A stretch of 64,000 nt of DNA, from assembly GCA_021030905.1 (NCBI GenBank), contig JAGFMI010000011.1:434001-498000 (forward strand), given 5' to 3'. The notes beneath the pieces are model-generated. The model searched no databases and was not told the origin of the DNA. It saw only the letters and a program-made list of their open reading frames with translations. Below are positions 11,901-23,708 of the stretch, piece by piece. The stretch's first letter is position 1. Every line of letters begins with the position of its first letter. This DNA is from Pyrenula massariospora. Lineage: Eukaryota; Ascomycota; Eurotiomycetes; Pyrenulales; Pyrenulaceae. The translations under genes were made by a program, and so were the position numbers.

Positions 11901-12163
11901 CAATGTAATGTGACCAGGTAGGTATGCAAATGCTCCCGCTCCAGCTAGCTCCGAGGCTGATGGGCCAAATCATGCATCCAAGACAAGCCCTAGTAAAAAG
12001 CCCCGTATCAGAGTATCCCTGATGTATGCAATCCAAAGTCAATCAAGATAGCAACCACCAGAACTAGCACCAGAACCATAACCAATCGTACTATCAATAC
12101 TTCCCATCCCAAACCGCCCTTCCCCAACAGCCAAAATCCTTCCAAAGTAAAAAGTAAACATCC
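8961..12163. other. 3.2 kb region without a convincing gene
   Basis: Many short open frames on both strands, none with a domain, signal peptide or plausible splicing partner. A 38-base uninterrupted pyrimidine tract with TTC repeats sits at 10262-10299, followed 11 bases later by a consensus-like CAG/GTGAGT junction at about 10311. A 17-base motif with one mismatch (ACCATCCGRCCTGAGCA) occurs near 10512 and again near 11048. The right end is the 3' flank of the MED27 gene. Confidence 0.45.
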
Positions 12164-13305
12164 TCACCCCTCCTTCTTCACATCCACACCCTCCACCACA
12201 GTCTCGACCGCCCTCTCCCTGCAGTCCTCCTGCGGATGGTGCGCAACCCACACCCACCGCTCTCCACTCTTGTCGTCTTTGACAAGTCCTCTGCGCCGCA
12301 GATACGGCTTCCACATATTCCTGTCGAGAATGTGCCCGCAGTCGGCGCATTTGGCGTGTGCGGGGTCGGTGTAGGTTGCGAGGAGGCCCTGCATAACACA
12401 GATTAGTATGTGCAAGTGTAGGATAAGGAAGCGCGGAGGAGGACGCGTACTAGGAGGAAGCGGAGACTGTGCATATTCTTTCTCTTTTTGAGGAAGGCGA
12501 CTGTGGCGTCTTTGCGGGGGGATGGGGAGGTGCCGGGCTTGATGTGCCAGATTCTGCGCTTGGAGGACGGGGATGGAAGGGGAGGGGTAGGCGTGGGTGT
12601 AGAAGAGACGTGGAGCTTCATGTCCCCGGCAAAGGCGTCGAAAGATGTTCCGTCTTCGGCGATGTTGCGGAACACGACGAGGCGGTTCTTGTCGGATTCC
12701 TGCCAATTTTGGAGGATCGTGGCTGGCGGATCTGTATCGATGAGTTCGAGGTCCGGGTCGGGAGGTGAATTCTCGTCGTCCTTCTTTCCCTCTGCACCGG
12801 CATTTCCATCAACCTTCCTCTTGCTTTTCCTGTCCTCTTTCTCTCGGGCCATCTTTACCCTCTTCACAGTCTCCCCATACTCTTCCCGCCATACATCATG
12901 ACCCTGCCCCACATCCTCGACTCTGGCCCGCTTTCTCACCCGCTCCATCTCCTCGGATCCCCATGCATCCCGAAACTCGCGGATCTCGTCATAGCCGCGT
13001 TTGGCGGTCTTGGAGAGCCCCGCGAAGAGCTCTTGTGGTGCGGGCCGTGGAGTGGTGTGGAGGGTGGTGAAGATGGGGTTTAAAACGCGGTTGGGAAGGA
13101 GGGCTCGGAGGGATTTAAGGCGCGAGTGGAGGGATTGAAGATGTGAGAGGGTTGTGAGGAGGGGGAGCTCGTCGTCGTCGGCGGCGGCGGCGGCTTTTGC
13201 CGGGTTATTGAGCTCTGTAGTGGCGTTTGGGGCCGCCGAGACTTTGGCGGGTGCTGTATTTGTATTTGTACTTGAGGCCTGAGTTGTGGTTGTGGAGGTA
13301 GCCAT
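12164..13305 (-). CDS. MED27: Mediator of RNA polymerase II transcription subunit 27, 359 aa, two exons
   Basis: Exons are 12451-13305 and 12164-12388, with a 62 bp intron (GTACGC to TGCAG) and a joined frame of 1080 bases. The N-terminus is Thr/Ala-rich and low complexity. It is followed by a helical segment (LLTTLSHLQSLHSRLKSLRA), a basic KRKVD-type region and a disordered Pro/Ser stretch. The C-terminal exon carries the diagnostic small zinc-binding end: C299-x-x-C302 (KCADCGHIL), an aromatic/basic middle, and HHPQEDC with C341. This parallels the metazoan MED27 end of the type CDLCGKFL ... HDTCR. The protein would be a nuclear component of the Mediator tail/upper-tail. The exon 1 frame runs on into the intron for 15 codons, so an unspliced reading loses the zinc module. 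Confidence 0.85.
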
Positions 13306-14055
13306 TTAGAGGTCATAAGAGTTGGTGTGATAAAAAGGCAGAGGTCAGTTGGATCGTTCCGAGGGGCAAGCTTGAAAGCTTCGGAGTTGAAGGAAGAATG
13401 GATGATTTGGAGGGAGAAAGGAGGTGGATGGTAAGTGAGTTGAGAAATAGGGAATTTGAGATTTGGTGGAACGAAAGGCACATTAAGCAGCCACGGTAGA
13501 GCCCCAATGATCTGCATGCGGGTCTCGAGGCTTAAAATGGACAATCTTAGCGTCCTGAGATAGTGGGCATTTGGTGTGCCGGCAGAGTGTGACTAGTCCA
13601 CCGCAGAATTTGGCATGCGGCAAAACATGACCAACTCGCGCCTTAGAAAAACTGATTTGCGGGCCAAGCTCTTCTGATGTTGATACTAAGCAACACCCGT
13701 GTCTTAACCTAGGCTATGCAGATACCTGATTGCACATCGACGCGTGGGCAACGTCAGTAAAAATGCAAGCGAACCCAGCGTTGCCTAGTGCCTCCCCGCG
13801 CGACTACAGCAAATAGCACAGGATCTGCGCGCACTGAGTGACGCTGAGTTACACAGCGTCAACACGTTCATTGCCCATGGCGCGCGGGGCTGGTGATCCG
13901 GGGGGCGCGTGCACTTTCATGCAGAATAGCTAATGACACAGGTGTACGATATTTCCATAACCATTCTCTGGTCTAAGTACCTAGGTGATCATCGACTCCG
14001 TCCCACAGCTTGACTTAGAGGCTCGGATATCCTTAGCGGACGGTAGCACATCGCC
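13306..14055. other. Divergent promoter region
   Basis: Separates MED27 (-) from the kinase-TPR gene (+). No open frame or repeat is supported. It contains a GC-rich patch around 13785-13910. Confidence 0.5.
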
Positions 14056-17000
14056 ATGGGTCAAGGTGATTCGTATCTCTTCAGTAGTGTGTCCCGTCGG
14101 CCCTTTCTAGACTCGGACATACTCTTCCCAACATCATCCCGCCCATCTAGCCTGCGGAGCAACGAAGATGCCAGTCATCTGAGCTTTCTGTATTTTTGTG
14201 CTACCGCACAAAAACTGCTGATAGATTTCCTTCCGATTTCATGGCAGCCTCGTCTTGGGCTTCTCGGGAAAGGGGGAACAGCAAGGATCCATCAATCTCT
14301 ACTCAGCCTTGAGCTTAAACTTGCCTTCAAAGCGGTATATGTTTCAGAGGAGATCAATGCCAGAAGTACTGATGGCGAGTCGATGTATTCCGTGCTAAGA
14401 GCGGAAATAAGACCTTTCTTCAAAAAATCTGTCTGGAAATCCCTCTTTGTCAGTCATCCTCTTGGAATCTGCTGGAATGTCCATAGAACAACCCCCACTC
14501 TTGATCCGGTTTTGGTATTTGAGAATACAGAATACGGAGATATGCATCAATTCTTCACGTCTGGTCGAGGCAGAAGTTTTACAATTTTCGACCGGCTTAG
14601 TATGTGCCGAAATGTGGCTGAGGCATTGAGGACGTTACATGGTTGTCGTAAGTGCCTCTTTTACATCCGAGCTGTGAAGCAGACTACTGCGCCAAAAGGC
14701 CGACACTATGGTGAATGGAAAAGCTGAAAAGTGCTCATCTGCCTAGACATTATACACGGTGATATTAAACCGCACAATGTTCTCATACAGAATTTGGATA
14801 ACCAACTTCTCATTGCACAGCTCTCAGACTTCGGTTATTCCACGGACTTCAGAGACGAATCCACCATCGCTCTTCCATGTACGGAGCCTTGGAATGCTCC
14901 TGAGCTCGAATCTAAATCAGAGCGACTTAGTCCTCAGGAAGCGATTAAAACTGATGTCTTCTCTTTCGGAATGTTATGCGTATGGGTCCTGTTTTGGGAA
15001 GAACTCATGAACGAACCTCTCCATAGCTCAAGTGCGAGCAATGCCACTAAGGCGGAAGGGTTTACTGATCAGTGGGGCTTTCGAAAGCTCGAGGACATGA
15101 AGAAAACGGGTCAGATTCTCTCATTCTACCGAAATCGCATTGAATCGCTTGAATCGCTGAGCTATGATTCTAGAAAGACTTTAGTTGAGTTTTTCCAGTC
15201 AACGCTCGATGTCGACCCCAACAATCGATGCGATGATTTAGAACAAAGCTTAAAGACTCTTAACAGTATTCCTGATGGAGCTAGATGCAACGCAGAAGTT
15301 GACGTGTCCGACTAGACACTAAAAGAGGAGGACATTCCAGGGACGATTGAAGATCACGAAAGTGAGCTGCAACAGCATCATGAATTCCAGGTACATTTCA
15401 AAACCTCACTATATATGGTTTCAGCATTAACGATTGTCAGATCTCCGAAAGCATACCACAATTTGTGACAGCTGATCGCAGGATCCGGGAATACATTACA
15501 AGGTGCTTAGCTCACGAGGCGCAGTATGGTCAATGTTTGAAGTGCCGCAAAAATTCGGCCTTTCAGCTGGCCATTTGTTTACGCATTGGATTCGGTATTG
15601 CTGCAAACCAGCAGTCCTCTCAAGAATGGCTTCAGAAATCAGCTAAGACGGCTGCTGAGCTCGATGAGAAACTAAGGCAGATATCACAAATATCGCCAGC
15701 CACTGATCCATTCCTTCACTCCTCGATATTCCTCACCAACCTGCACAACGCGGGGTATATACGACCAATAGACTATTTCGATATCTATAGGGCGCATCAT
15801 TCTCTTGATCAGCTTCGGCAAGAATACGAGCAGGAGGTGATTGATTTTCAAAATTGGCTGAGCAGTGAATCCTTTCTGTCTCTGTGCCTGAAACAGACGT
15901 TTGCGTCTGTTCTGAAAAGAATCGGTGACTATGCAGTAGCGTTCGAGCTTTCCAAAGAGGGAATCGTATGGATTGAGGATCATCCCGAAATCTATTCAAA
16001 ACATCCTGAAAAAGTAATCATGTTGCAAGAGTTGTCGGAACTAGCATTTCTGCTAGGCAAGACCGAGGAGGCGACTCAATATTCCGAGAGACTATCCATA
16101 GAAATCACTCATGTTTACGGAGACGATGGCCCCCTGATGTTGTCCGCTCTTCATAAGAAGGCCCTATTGCTCCAACAATTGGGATCTTTGGAGGAAGCGA
16201 AGAGACTTTACTTGTCTGTCCTGTCTCAAAGAGACGCGATCTTTGGGAAGTCTCACGAGGCTACGATAAATGTCATGAACGACCTTGGTGCACTGTATAT
16301 GCTTCAATCTGACTATGGTAAGGCCCAGGGTATGTACGAAGAAGCGCTCCGTCTGAGCGAGGAGGCTTATGGCTCTGACCACTACGTTACCCTCTCAACT
16401 GTCAACAACTTGGCGCTTCTTCATTTGCAAAAAGTAGAAACACAGCCTGCAAAGAAGCTCTTGGAGCGAGTAATGCCAAAGCTTCACATGCTACTTGGAG
16501 ATGGCCACCCCTCGTACCTTTCGCCACTCACGAATTATGGAACTTTATGTTCACAACTGAAAAACTATAACGAGGGCCTCAGCTATTGCAACCAAGCTTT
16601 GACAACGAGTCAGAACGTTCTGGGAGATGATCACCCAACTACCCTAGAAATTCTCCTCTGCAAGGCAGAGCTGTACGAGAATATGGGGGACTTTGAGCAA
16701 GCGAACGAAAACTTTGAAACATGTATACGCGTTCAAGAGTGTATATTGGGTCCGGGCCACCCGAATACTTTAGTCTCTTTGCAAGAATATAGTCAGTGCC
16801 TACTGGAGCAAGGCAAGTTACATGAAGCCGAAATTTCGTATCGATCACTACTTCTTCGGCAAGAGAAACACCTAGGTGGTGACCATGTGGTACTTGTGGC
16901 GACACTATCAGATCTCGGAAACGCTCTGGCACAGCTTCAAAGTGGCGATACGGAGCATGTGTATAGACGCGCGATGAATCTATCTATCAAGCTGCTAGGG

Positions 17001-17702
17001 AATGATGATGAAGGAAGTTGGAAGTGTATGCAGAACCTCGCCACGTACATTGAAGAGAAGGATCGATACCCCGAATCTGAGATGCTTTATCGGCAAATCA
17101 TTACGTTCAAAAAGAATCAATTCGGAGAGAGCTGCGTCGAGTACCTCGGAGATATCGACAACTTACATAGATTATTACTTCGTCAAGACAGGATTGCTGA
17201 AGCCGAAGAGCTACAGAGACAAGTCCTAGCGCTCAGCCGTAAATATTTGGATCCGGAAGATCCCGACCTCTTGGAGCGTTTGATAGACCTTGCCCGTGAC
17301 CAGAGCGACCTTGATAATCTAGCGCAATCAGCAGCAACGTATCAAGAATGCATTGTCTCCTCCAAACGGGTCTTTGGAGATGATAGCGAGAGAACCTTGG
17401 AGCTATGTGCTGGCCTAGCATGGGTGCTGGAACGTGACGACAAACACAAAGAGGCACGACAATGTATCATGCAAGCATTGGAGAAGTGCAGGGCAAAGTA
17501 TGGACAGCTCGTTCCTACATTCATTCGTGTAGCATCTACGGCATCAGGCATTCTATTTCACCAAGGAGTCCGCGAGGATGCCATCGCCTTGAATAAATTG
17601 GTCTTGGAGGCGTGTCACACAGTCTTGGGCCCAGAGGACGTGGAAACGCGGGCTGCTGAGCGCAATCAATCTTTTTATATCGAGAAATCGTCTAGCTCGT
17701 AG
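14056..17702 (+). CDS. Protein kinase with C-terminal TPR array (kinase-TPR fusion), about 1145-1165 aa, interrupted by one in-frame TAG unless a mini-intron is removed
   Basis: The exons follow the path 14056-14647, 14747-15390 and 15441-17702. The kinase part has a glycine loop (LGKGGTARI, near 70), K92 in FKAVYV, D203 in HGDIKPHN, D225 in DFGYS and APE at 248-250, so it looks catalytically competent. It has HGD in place of HRD. After a Sel1-like stretch (AFQLAICLRIGFG) come roughly a dozen kinesin-light-chain-type TPRs. The only break is a TAG at 15313-15315. The frame is the same before and after it, the 25 codons after it read as protein, and the TPR frame has no ATG near its start, so this is one gene. 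A 60 bp candidate intron at 15266-15325 (GTATTC to AAAAG) removes the TAG in frame. Otherwise it is a premature stop or read-through. It ends 41 bp from the oppositely oriented CorA-like gene. Confidence 0.8.
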
Positions 17703-17743
17703 CTTGGTCGCTGAAAGTGGCATTGTACCCATGTGGCATCTTC

Positions 17744-19522
17744 CTACGTGACACCTTCAATCTTATCTCGCCCTCGCTGGTCCCACAAGAAAGCCGCGGC
17801 TAAAGTCCCAGCAGTCACCCCGACGGAAGTTAGGAGAAAAACCCAAATATCTTTGCTAACGCGCAATGATTTTCGGGATGTGTCTTGATCGGATATTGCG
17901 ACAAGGCCAGATGAGAAGATTCCCTTTTGGTAAACGCCGTTAGACAGACAATATTGAACCAGAACAACTAAACGGGAAAAGGAACGAGAACTCTAATTTA
18001 CCGCTATGAGACTTGCTGGAAGATACGAAATGGCAATGATAGTCAAGATTCTCATTTGTCGCGAATCCTGTTTTGCTCCATGAGCGAGAACCTTCATGTT
18101 TCTGTTCTGCGCGTTCCCGATCTCTGCAAGCTCATTAGCAATTCTTCCATAATCTTTCATGACCAAATCGTTTCGAAAGTCGAGCACTTTCAATAGCTGT
18201 CCTTCTGTTAGAAATGAAGGATTAGTGCCAGAGGAATTGACAGACCAATGTGCAGGTCCCATGCAATTGACTTAGCAGCAGCTCAGCAGCACGCCTATGG
18301 AGTCGCAGATGCGCTATCTGCACCTCAAGATCGTTGCTTAATATCTCTCGCGATTCTCTATTGATACTCGTTTCGTTGACTCTTTCTAGACGGCTACAAT
18401 GTCTTTTCATGCCTTCCCCTATCTCGATATTTTCTTCAAGAACCGCCATTGCTACAATTAATTTAGACTCAAGAGTATGAAGGCGCTGGCTATCAGCAAA
18501 ATTGATGTCGTAGTCCGGTTCCATCGGCTCCACGTACGAAAATGTTGCCTTTTCGGTCTAGTAAATTAGCGATGGCGTTAGCTGGATATTCATATATCGG
18601 ATGCAAGACTCACAAATTCCGCGAGCCTTCGACGCAGATAGTCAATATACCACCTCCAATTCTCAGCTGCCATCGTCAAGAACAGCAGATGCAGAGTCAT
18701 AGGATGGTTTGGGAAGGCTTTTGAAATGACCGCTTGCAATCTCAATTTGCAGCCCTGGAAAGCCTTGATTAACACCCAATCCGACTTCTTGCGGCGAAAA
18801 TCGTAGCGCTGATAGGCTGTCATTTGTCGCAAAGACCAAGGATCTTTAAGTTGTTCATTACCGTGTCGCTCAAAGCGACGTAGATGAGAGCAGAAGTCTA
18901 AAAGCTTATGTTACAAAGGTTCGCAAAGGGTACTAACGTAGACATTACCGTAATACGAGTACTGCTGTGGCAGTGCATCGTCACTTGAAAACGAGAAGGA
19001 TCCATTGAAAGTCCCGTAGTACGGGTTATCATCACCCGTTACTTTATCTCCGAAGCAATGGACGAAGTCAAAAAGAAAGGATGAGACTTGATGATGAGCA
19101 AGAATCTGTAGGAGCAACTCTGGTGGCACGAGAAGCTTGCTCCATGAATGGCCTTGGCTTATGAAGCTTGGTAGCGTAATCAGCAATGACCCAAAGACAA
19201 TGGGCCATTCACTTTACAAAAAGCAAGTATCAAGGCTCTGCAGACCGCGAGTCTATAAGAAACAGAATCAGCAACCTAGTGGTCCACTGTGGATGAAAGG
19301 AAGGTCCTTGGTACCTACCATGTGAGTGTGTCTGAATGCTTCGGCGGTTGAAAATGTTTGCTTAACCAGATGACGAGGCTCTTGTTGATATTCCCAAAGT
19401 TCCACGACTCCCTCCGTCGCGAAGAGGCGGCTTAGGTTTTGCTTCAGCAATTCTCTCTGTTCGTCCGGACTGGAGCCTGTGAGAAGCGACCGCTCAAATA
19501 TCGACACCAACAAGTAGTCCAT
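17744..19522 (-). CDS. Fungal CorA-like membrane protein, 475 aa, seven exons
   Basis: Exons are 19319-19522, 19218-19252, 18949-19166, 18614-18897, 18246-18557, 18002-18196 and 17744-17923, for a joined frame of 1428 bases. The assembled protein follows the layout I know for fungal CorA-like proteins. It has an N-terminal soluble domain (CFFISQGHSWSKLL, then HQVSSFLFDF, DPWSLRQMTAYQRYD, WRWYIDYL), a coiled-coil part with FADSQRLHTLESKL, and a DFRND helix. Two membrane helices close the protein (about 398-421 and 442-463). The GMN motif of true Mg transporters is absent, so transport is not implied; these proteins are often of unknown, possibly signalling, role. Exon 2 is only 35 bases. The joins at exons 5/6 (acceptor GGACAG) and 6/7 (acceptor CAAAAG) are the least certain. 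It shares a 213 bp divergent promoter with the kinase-pseudokinase gene. Confidence 0.75.
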
Positions 19523-19735
19523 ATTTAGTATTCTCCCTCGACAATTAACCGAATGGGATACAAAAGTGTAGTAGTACGAACAGACCTACGTAGAGTCATA
19601 TGTTGCCACAAAGATGTTGATGTCGTGGTTCGTCAGCAAGTGACTTTACCAAGGTATGATAGAGCCAAGCATTTTGCGAGGCTGGACTTTCTGGCTTCTT
19701 TTGAATCACGTTTGCAACTCGATAGAACCCGAAAC
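19523..19735. promoter_or_regulatory. Shared divergent promoter interval
   Basis: The ATG of the CorA-like gene (-) and the preferred ATG of the kinase-pseudokinase gene (+) are only 213 bp apart, so promoters and 5' leaders must overlap. If the upstream plus-strand ATG at 19553 were used, the gap would shrink to 30 bp, which argues for the later start. No individual site could be identified. Confidence 0.5.
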
Positions 19736-22715
19736 ATGGACGCCGATGATCTCCGATTAAGCATCCAGCGTCTTCGAGAACTGCGAGATGTAGATGGAGA
19801 GATTCAAACTCTCCCATTTGTGCCCGAAGATCGCCTGCGAGCGCTCTTGACTCTAGAGATGATCCAAAAAAGCCTTTCCATCCGATCCTTCTCAATTCCG
19901 GATCATCAACTTCGGTATATTGCAGCTGAGATCTTCGAAAAGGGGCGAAAAGTATTTGCTCTTTTAGTGGAATTAAGATTGGAAGCTAAGCTTCTTGCTT
20001 TTTTAGAGGCGTCTGACATGGACTCGGCGCTGCCTTTTTCCGGAGCTAAAGTTGAAGAGATCTTGCCAGAGTCTGCATCGCATTTTCAAAAGCTGCAGTG
20101 GGAGTATATTCCATTTCAGTTTCGCGAACACTTCCATAGAGTCCTGGAGCCCCAGCAGATTCTGCCTTTTGTGGTGGACGAACAATTCTCTTCCGGCGGG
20201 TTTTCCGCGATCTACAAAGTCAAGGTTTATTCGACGTATCAAAACTGGATCTCGGAGCCCAAGCTTAAAGTAAGTAGGTTGTCACAGCTACTCAGTCTTT
20301 ATGATTATGGTGTTTTCGTCATCTTACGATCTCCAGGGTATTGATCTTGTGAGAAAAGAAATCCTACAAAGCACATCTGCTGAAGTTCAAAAACGGGAGT
20401 CCGATCTACTATTTCTCTTGAGAAGTCTGAAGAACGAGAATATTGTTTGTCTCTTGACATCATATACGCACCGTGGCTTTTGTAATCTCCTTTTCCCTCC
20501 AGCTGAATATAACCTTCATGACTTGCTACTAAGCCCATCCCCTCCGAAATGGTCTCGAGACAACATTGCCGTTACCGACTCTGTCCGTGGGCTCGCAAAT
20601 GGCCTCCATTACCTACATAACTTCCGTCCATATGCACTCAATGAAGAAGAAGCGGATAGGATCATCAAACATGGATATCATCATGACATCAAGCCACGAA
20701 ATATTTTGGTTCGTGGGAGCCTTCTAATTCTTGCCGACTTTGGCCTATCGCGTCTTAGAGATGTGGATGAGGATACTAAAACGATGTGGAAGCACACATT
20801 TCCTACTTTTGGCGCCCCGGAGTCTCATGATAGGGTTACTCTTGCGGCCTTGCATATCGGTCGTGCCTTCGATATATGGTCATTTGGCTGCGTCTTGAGC
20901 GAGATCGCTACTTTTGTCCTCGAAGGGGCTTCTGGTGTAAAAGGGTTCAGAGACGAACGTCAGCTCGAAGGTCAGTATGGATGGCATAATTGCTTCCACC
21001 ATGAAGGACGCCTGAGTCCCAAGGTTACATCGTGGTTTCAGAGAACTAGAGATCTTCACCCTAAAGCCTACTCTGCTGGGTTGTTCACCATTTCATCTGA
21101 CCTTCTTGTAGCAGATCCTGAACAAAGACCTAGATCTGGGGAAGTGATGAAGAAACTCGACCAGCATATACTTCGTCAACGGCTACAGAGAATTCTGGAG
21201 ACTATCAATCAAATAATAAGGACCCGAGATCCAGCAATTACTTCGAGTATCTGTTTGGCAAGGACTTCGCTCGAAAGGAATCGGCTGAGGGCATGGAGCC
21301 ATGCGCTTGGAGTGCAGACCGTGCAGGGCCAGATGAAACCTTACGACATAAAGGGCACGAAAATGTACAAAGAAGTCCTTGACATCCTGTCATCCTGCGG
21401 AGATGAGCTAGCGATGTTGCAGGAGTCCAGTAACGAGGTTGAGAGCCGCCAAGCTATCTTATCTTGCTTGACCGCGGCCAACGATTCTCTTGTCAGTGAC
21501 CTGCCCGAAGTGACAAAGAAGTGCATTGACAACACTTTCCATCTCTTGACCGTGGAAAGTGACGAGTCTCGAGCTTATTCGAAATTTGGACGTGACGTGA
21601 TTTCATCTCGAGACTCTGTTCAATATCAAGACGCGCATACGCTTGCCGCAGCGAGATATATGTCCATACTGTTGTCAGCTCGACCTCGTCAGTCGGAGAG
21701 TCTCGGAGCGAAAGTCATTGAGCCTGCTCTGATTAGCCCAATGAAAGGAAGTGTAAAGCCTAGTCCACTGTCTACTGGATGGTATCACCAAAGTTATTTA
21801 CCTAATGACAAGAAAATTGTGTTGGTAGAGGAGAGATCGTACAGCGAGCACTGGACGGGCAACCGTATAGATGACGAATTCGCAGTTCGGGGAAAAGAAA
21901 TTTTTGATCGTGTGCAAGAGTTGGCGCTGCTCCTCCAAATGCAGCCGAAACCAAAGGACATGAGGGTGTTGAACTGCCTTGGAATTTATCACGACCCAGA
22001 AGCACGGCATTTCGGACTGGTATATGACTATCCAGACCTTAAGGAGCAGGATGAGGAAAATGACCTCGAGCTAGTGACTCTCTTCGACGTGATACGCAAT
22101 ACCAAGGAGCCGCAAGTCAACCCAACCCTGAACGATAAATTTGCTCTGTCACTTGCCGTCACTGCATGTCTCCACAGCCTCCATTTAGCCGGCTGGGTTC
22201 ATAAGTCTATATCCTCTTTCAACATTGCCTTCTTCAAGTTGTCGCACACCCAGTATCACGATGTCAGTATCTGCGAACCGTTCTTGGTAGGATTTCAGCA
22301 TAGTCGCCAAGATCACTCCCAGAGCTACTCAATAGGGCCGTCGTTAGATAAGGCCGCGAAGGCCTTCGTACACTCGGCCTACCATGACCCTCGATCTCGA
22401 TTTGATCCCGCCTTCGATTACTATGCCTTAGGAGTCATGCTGTTGGAGATTGCGTTGTGGAGGACGGTCGACCGTTTAATTGATACCGCACGCCTGAAGG
22501 AGTCCGAGTTCAAGGGCGCGTTGGCTCAGGTTGCAAAAGACTTTGTCCCGCAGCGTATGGGCACTGGATATCGGGATGTCGTTCTTGCCTGCCTTCACTT
22601 CTACGACGAACACCTCGGTGCAGACGGAGCAGAGCAGCGACGAGATGAACGAATGCTGGCTTTTCAGAGTCAGGTGCTTGAATCATTACAGAAATCTTGC
22701 TTGCTGCCAGGGTGA
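19736..22715 (+). CDS. Protein kinase with C-terminal pseudokinase-like domain, 970 aa, two exons
   Basis: Exons are 19736-20269 and 20337-22715, with a 67 bp intron and a joined frame of 2979 bases. The start was placed at MDADDLRLSI because related fungal kinases begin this way; the frame is open back to an ATG at 19553. The N-terminal 140 residues are helical. The kinase domain has a glycine loop (SSGGFSAIY, near 150), HHDIKPRN with D295, DFG with D312 and an APE (GAPES) motif, and should be active on Ser/Thr. After a linker, a second domain starts at STGWYHQSYL (about 655). It has VLVEERSY, FGLVYDYP and HKSISSFNIAF in place of HRD-K-N, lacks a DFG, and keeps a kinase-like FDYYALGVMLLEIA helix. 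This resembles the degenerate kinase (DUF7580-like) domain often coupled to HeLo proteins. It is probably cytosolic. Confidence 0.85.
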
Positions 22716-23160
22716 TGATAGTAGTGATACGGTTAATTGTGGCAATAATAATGATTCTAAATTCTTCTCTCCTTCTTTCTCATCTTCAAGGCTCATCCAT
22801 CAAAGAGCACCACCTGCCATGTCGACGCCTCCTGATTTTAATTCCGAGAATGGGTTCAAGTCTTGTCACCCAAATGAAGCCATTCTCGGGATTGACCTTG
22901 TGATCCATTAAATTCGATGAAGTTCTGACCAGAATCAAGACATTGTCAATCAAAAAGGCAACATGATAGACTGGCGGAAAAAGTAGAAGCTACCGTCTCC
23001 TTTAGCATCAATCGCGAAAGAAATTGCATCTCTACCCATGACTTTCCCAAATTCCTCCAACACGACTGAATCCCCCCCCCCTTCCCCCCCCGCCCAACCC
23101 AAACCCAACGCAGTCACAAGTTCGAATCGCTTTGTATATTTTTGGATAAAGCGTTATCTC
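22716..23160. other. Convergent intergenic region with C-rich tract
   Basis: Lies between two genes ending toward each other. It contains a run of ten C at 23072-23081 followed within two bases by another C run; the opposite strand is G-rich and could form a G-quadruplex. No gene is seen. Confidence 0.5.
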
Positions 23161-23708
23161 CTATGGTGCATTGACGCCTTCCTTCTGCACTGACTTCTCT
23201 TCCTCCTGGACTCGCGGAATTCACAAACAGCTTGTCAGCATTCATTCGCCCAAGAAATCATCGGTTCAGATGATCCATCATCACAGACCATAACCATCAC
23301 TTTAGAGCGCGCACTGCCGTTCGAATACAGATACTAACCAATGAACCATACAAAACCCTCATTTGATAACGCGCCCATTGCACTCGATCTCAAATCGCAA
23401 GAAGCATCGAAAGCCGCAATTGCTCACCTTGGTCAATCGCCTCGGCACCTCGAGCACATAGTCGTCATCGACGGTCTGCCAAGTAAAAGCGAAAGGGTTA
23501 GAAGCGGGGAGCCAAATCAAGGGGGGCTTGTGTGTGGGCGAAGAGCAGAAGAAAACAAAAAAGGGGAAAAAAGGAGGGCAAGCATGACAAGTCCCACACG
23601 TCCACTTCGTACATTTATGCGGAAAGCGCCGGCGCCAAACTCGCGGACCAAGAATTGGAGGAGACGAGCCAGGTCGATGTACTTGGCCTCGAGCTGCTGC
23701 TTGATCAT
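23161..23708 (-). CDS. Short conserved-looking hypothetical protein, 62 aa, three exons
   Basis: Exons are 23613-23708, 23428-23475 and 23161-23205, with introns of 137 and 222 bp and a joined frame of 189 bases. Every junction has a good donor (GTACGA, GTGAGC) and a CAG acceptor, and all three are phase 0. The product starts MIKQQLEAKYIDLARLLQFL, an amphipathic helix, then has a short beta-type segment (DDDYVLEVPRRLTK) and an acidic-basic tail (EEEKSVQKEG). No signal peptide or membrane helix. I do not recognise the family. Introns totalling almost twice the coding length suggest a real, slowly evolving small gene, not a chance frame. The second intron is the weakest part of the model. Confidence 0.55.

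Noticed and set aside
15465-17702. TPR region as an independent gene
   Set aside because: Its first codon is GTG, and the sequence upstream continues in frame through a 50 bp intron into the kinase part.
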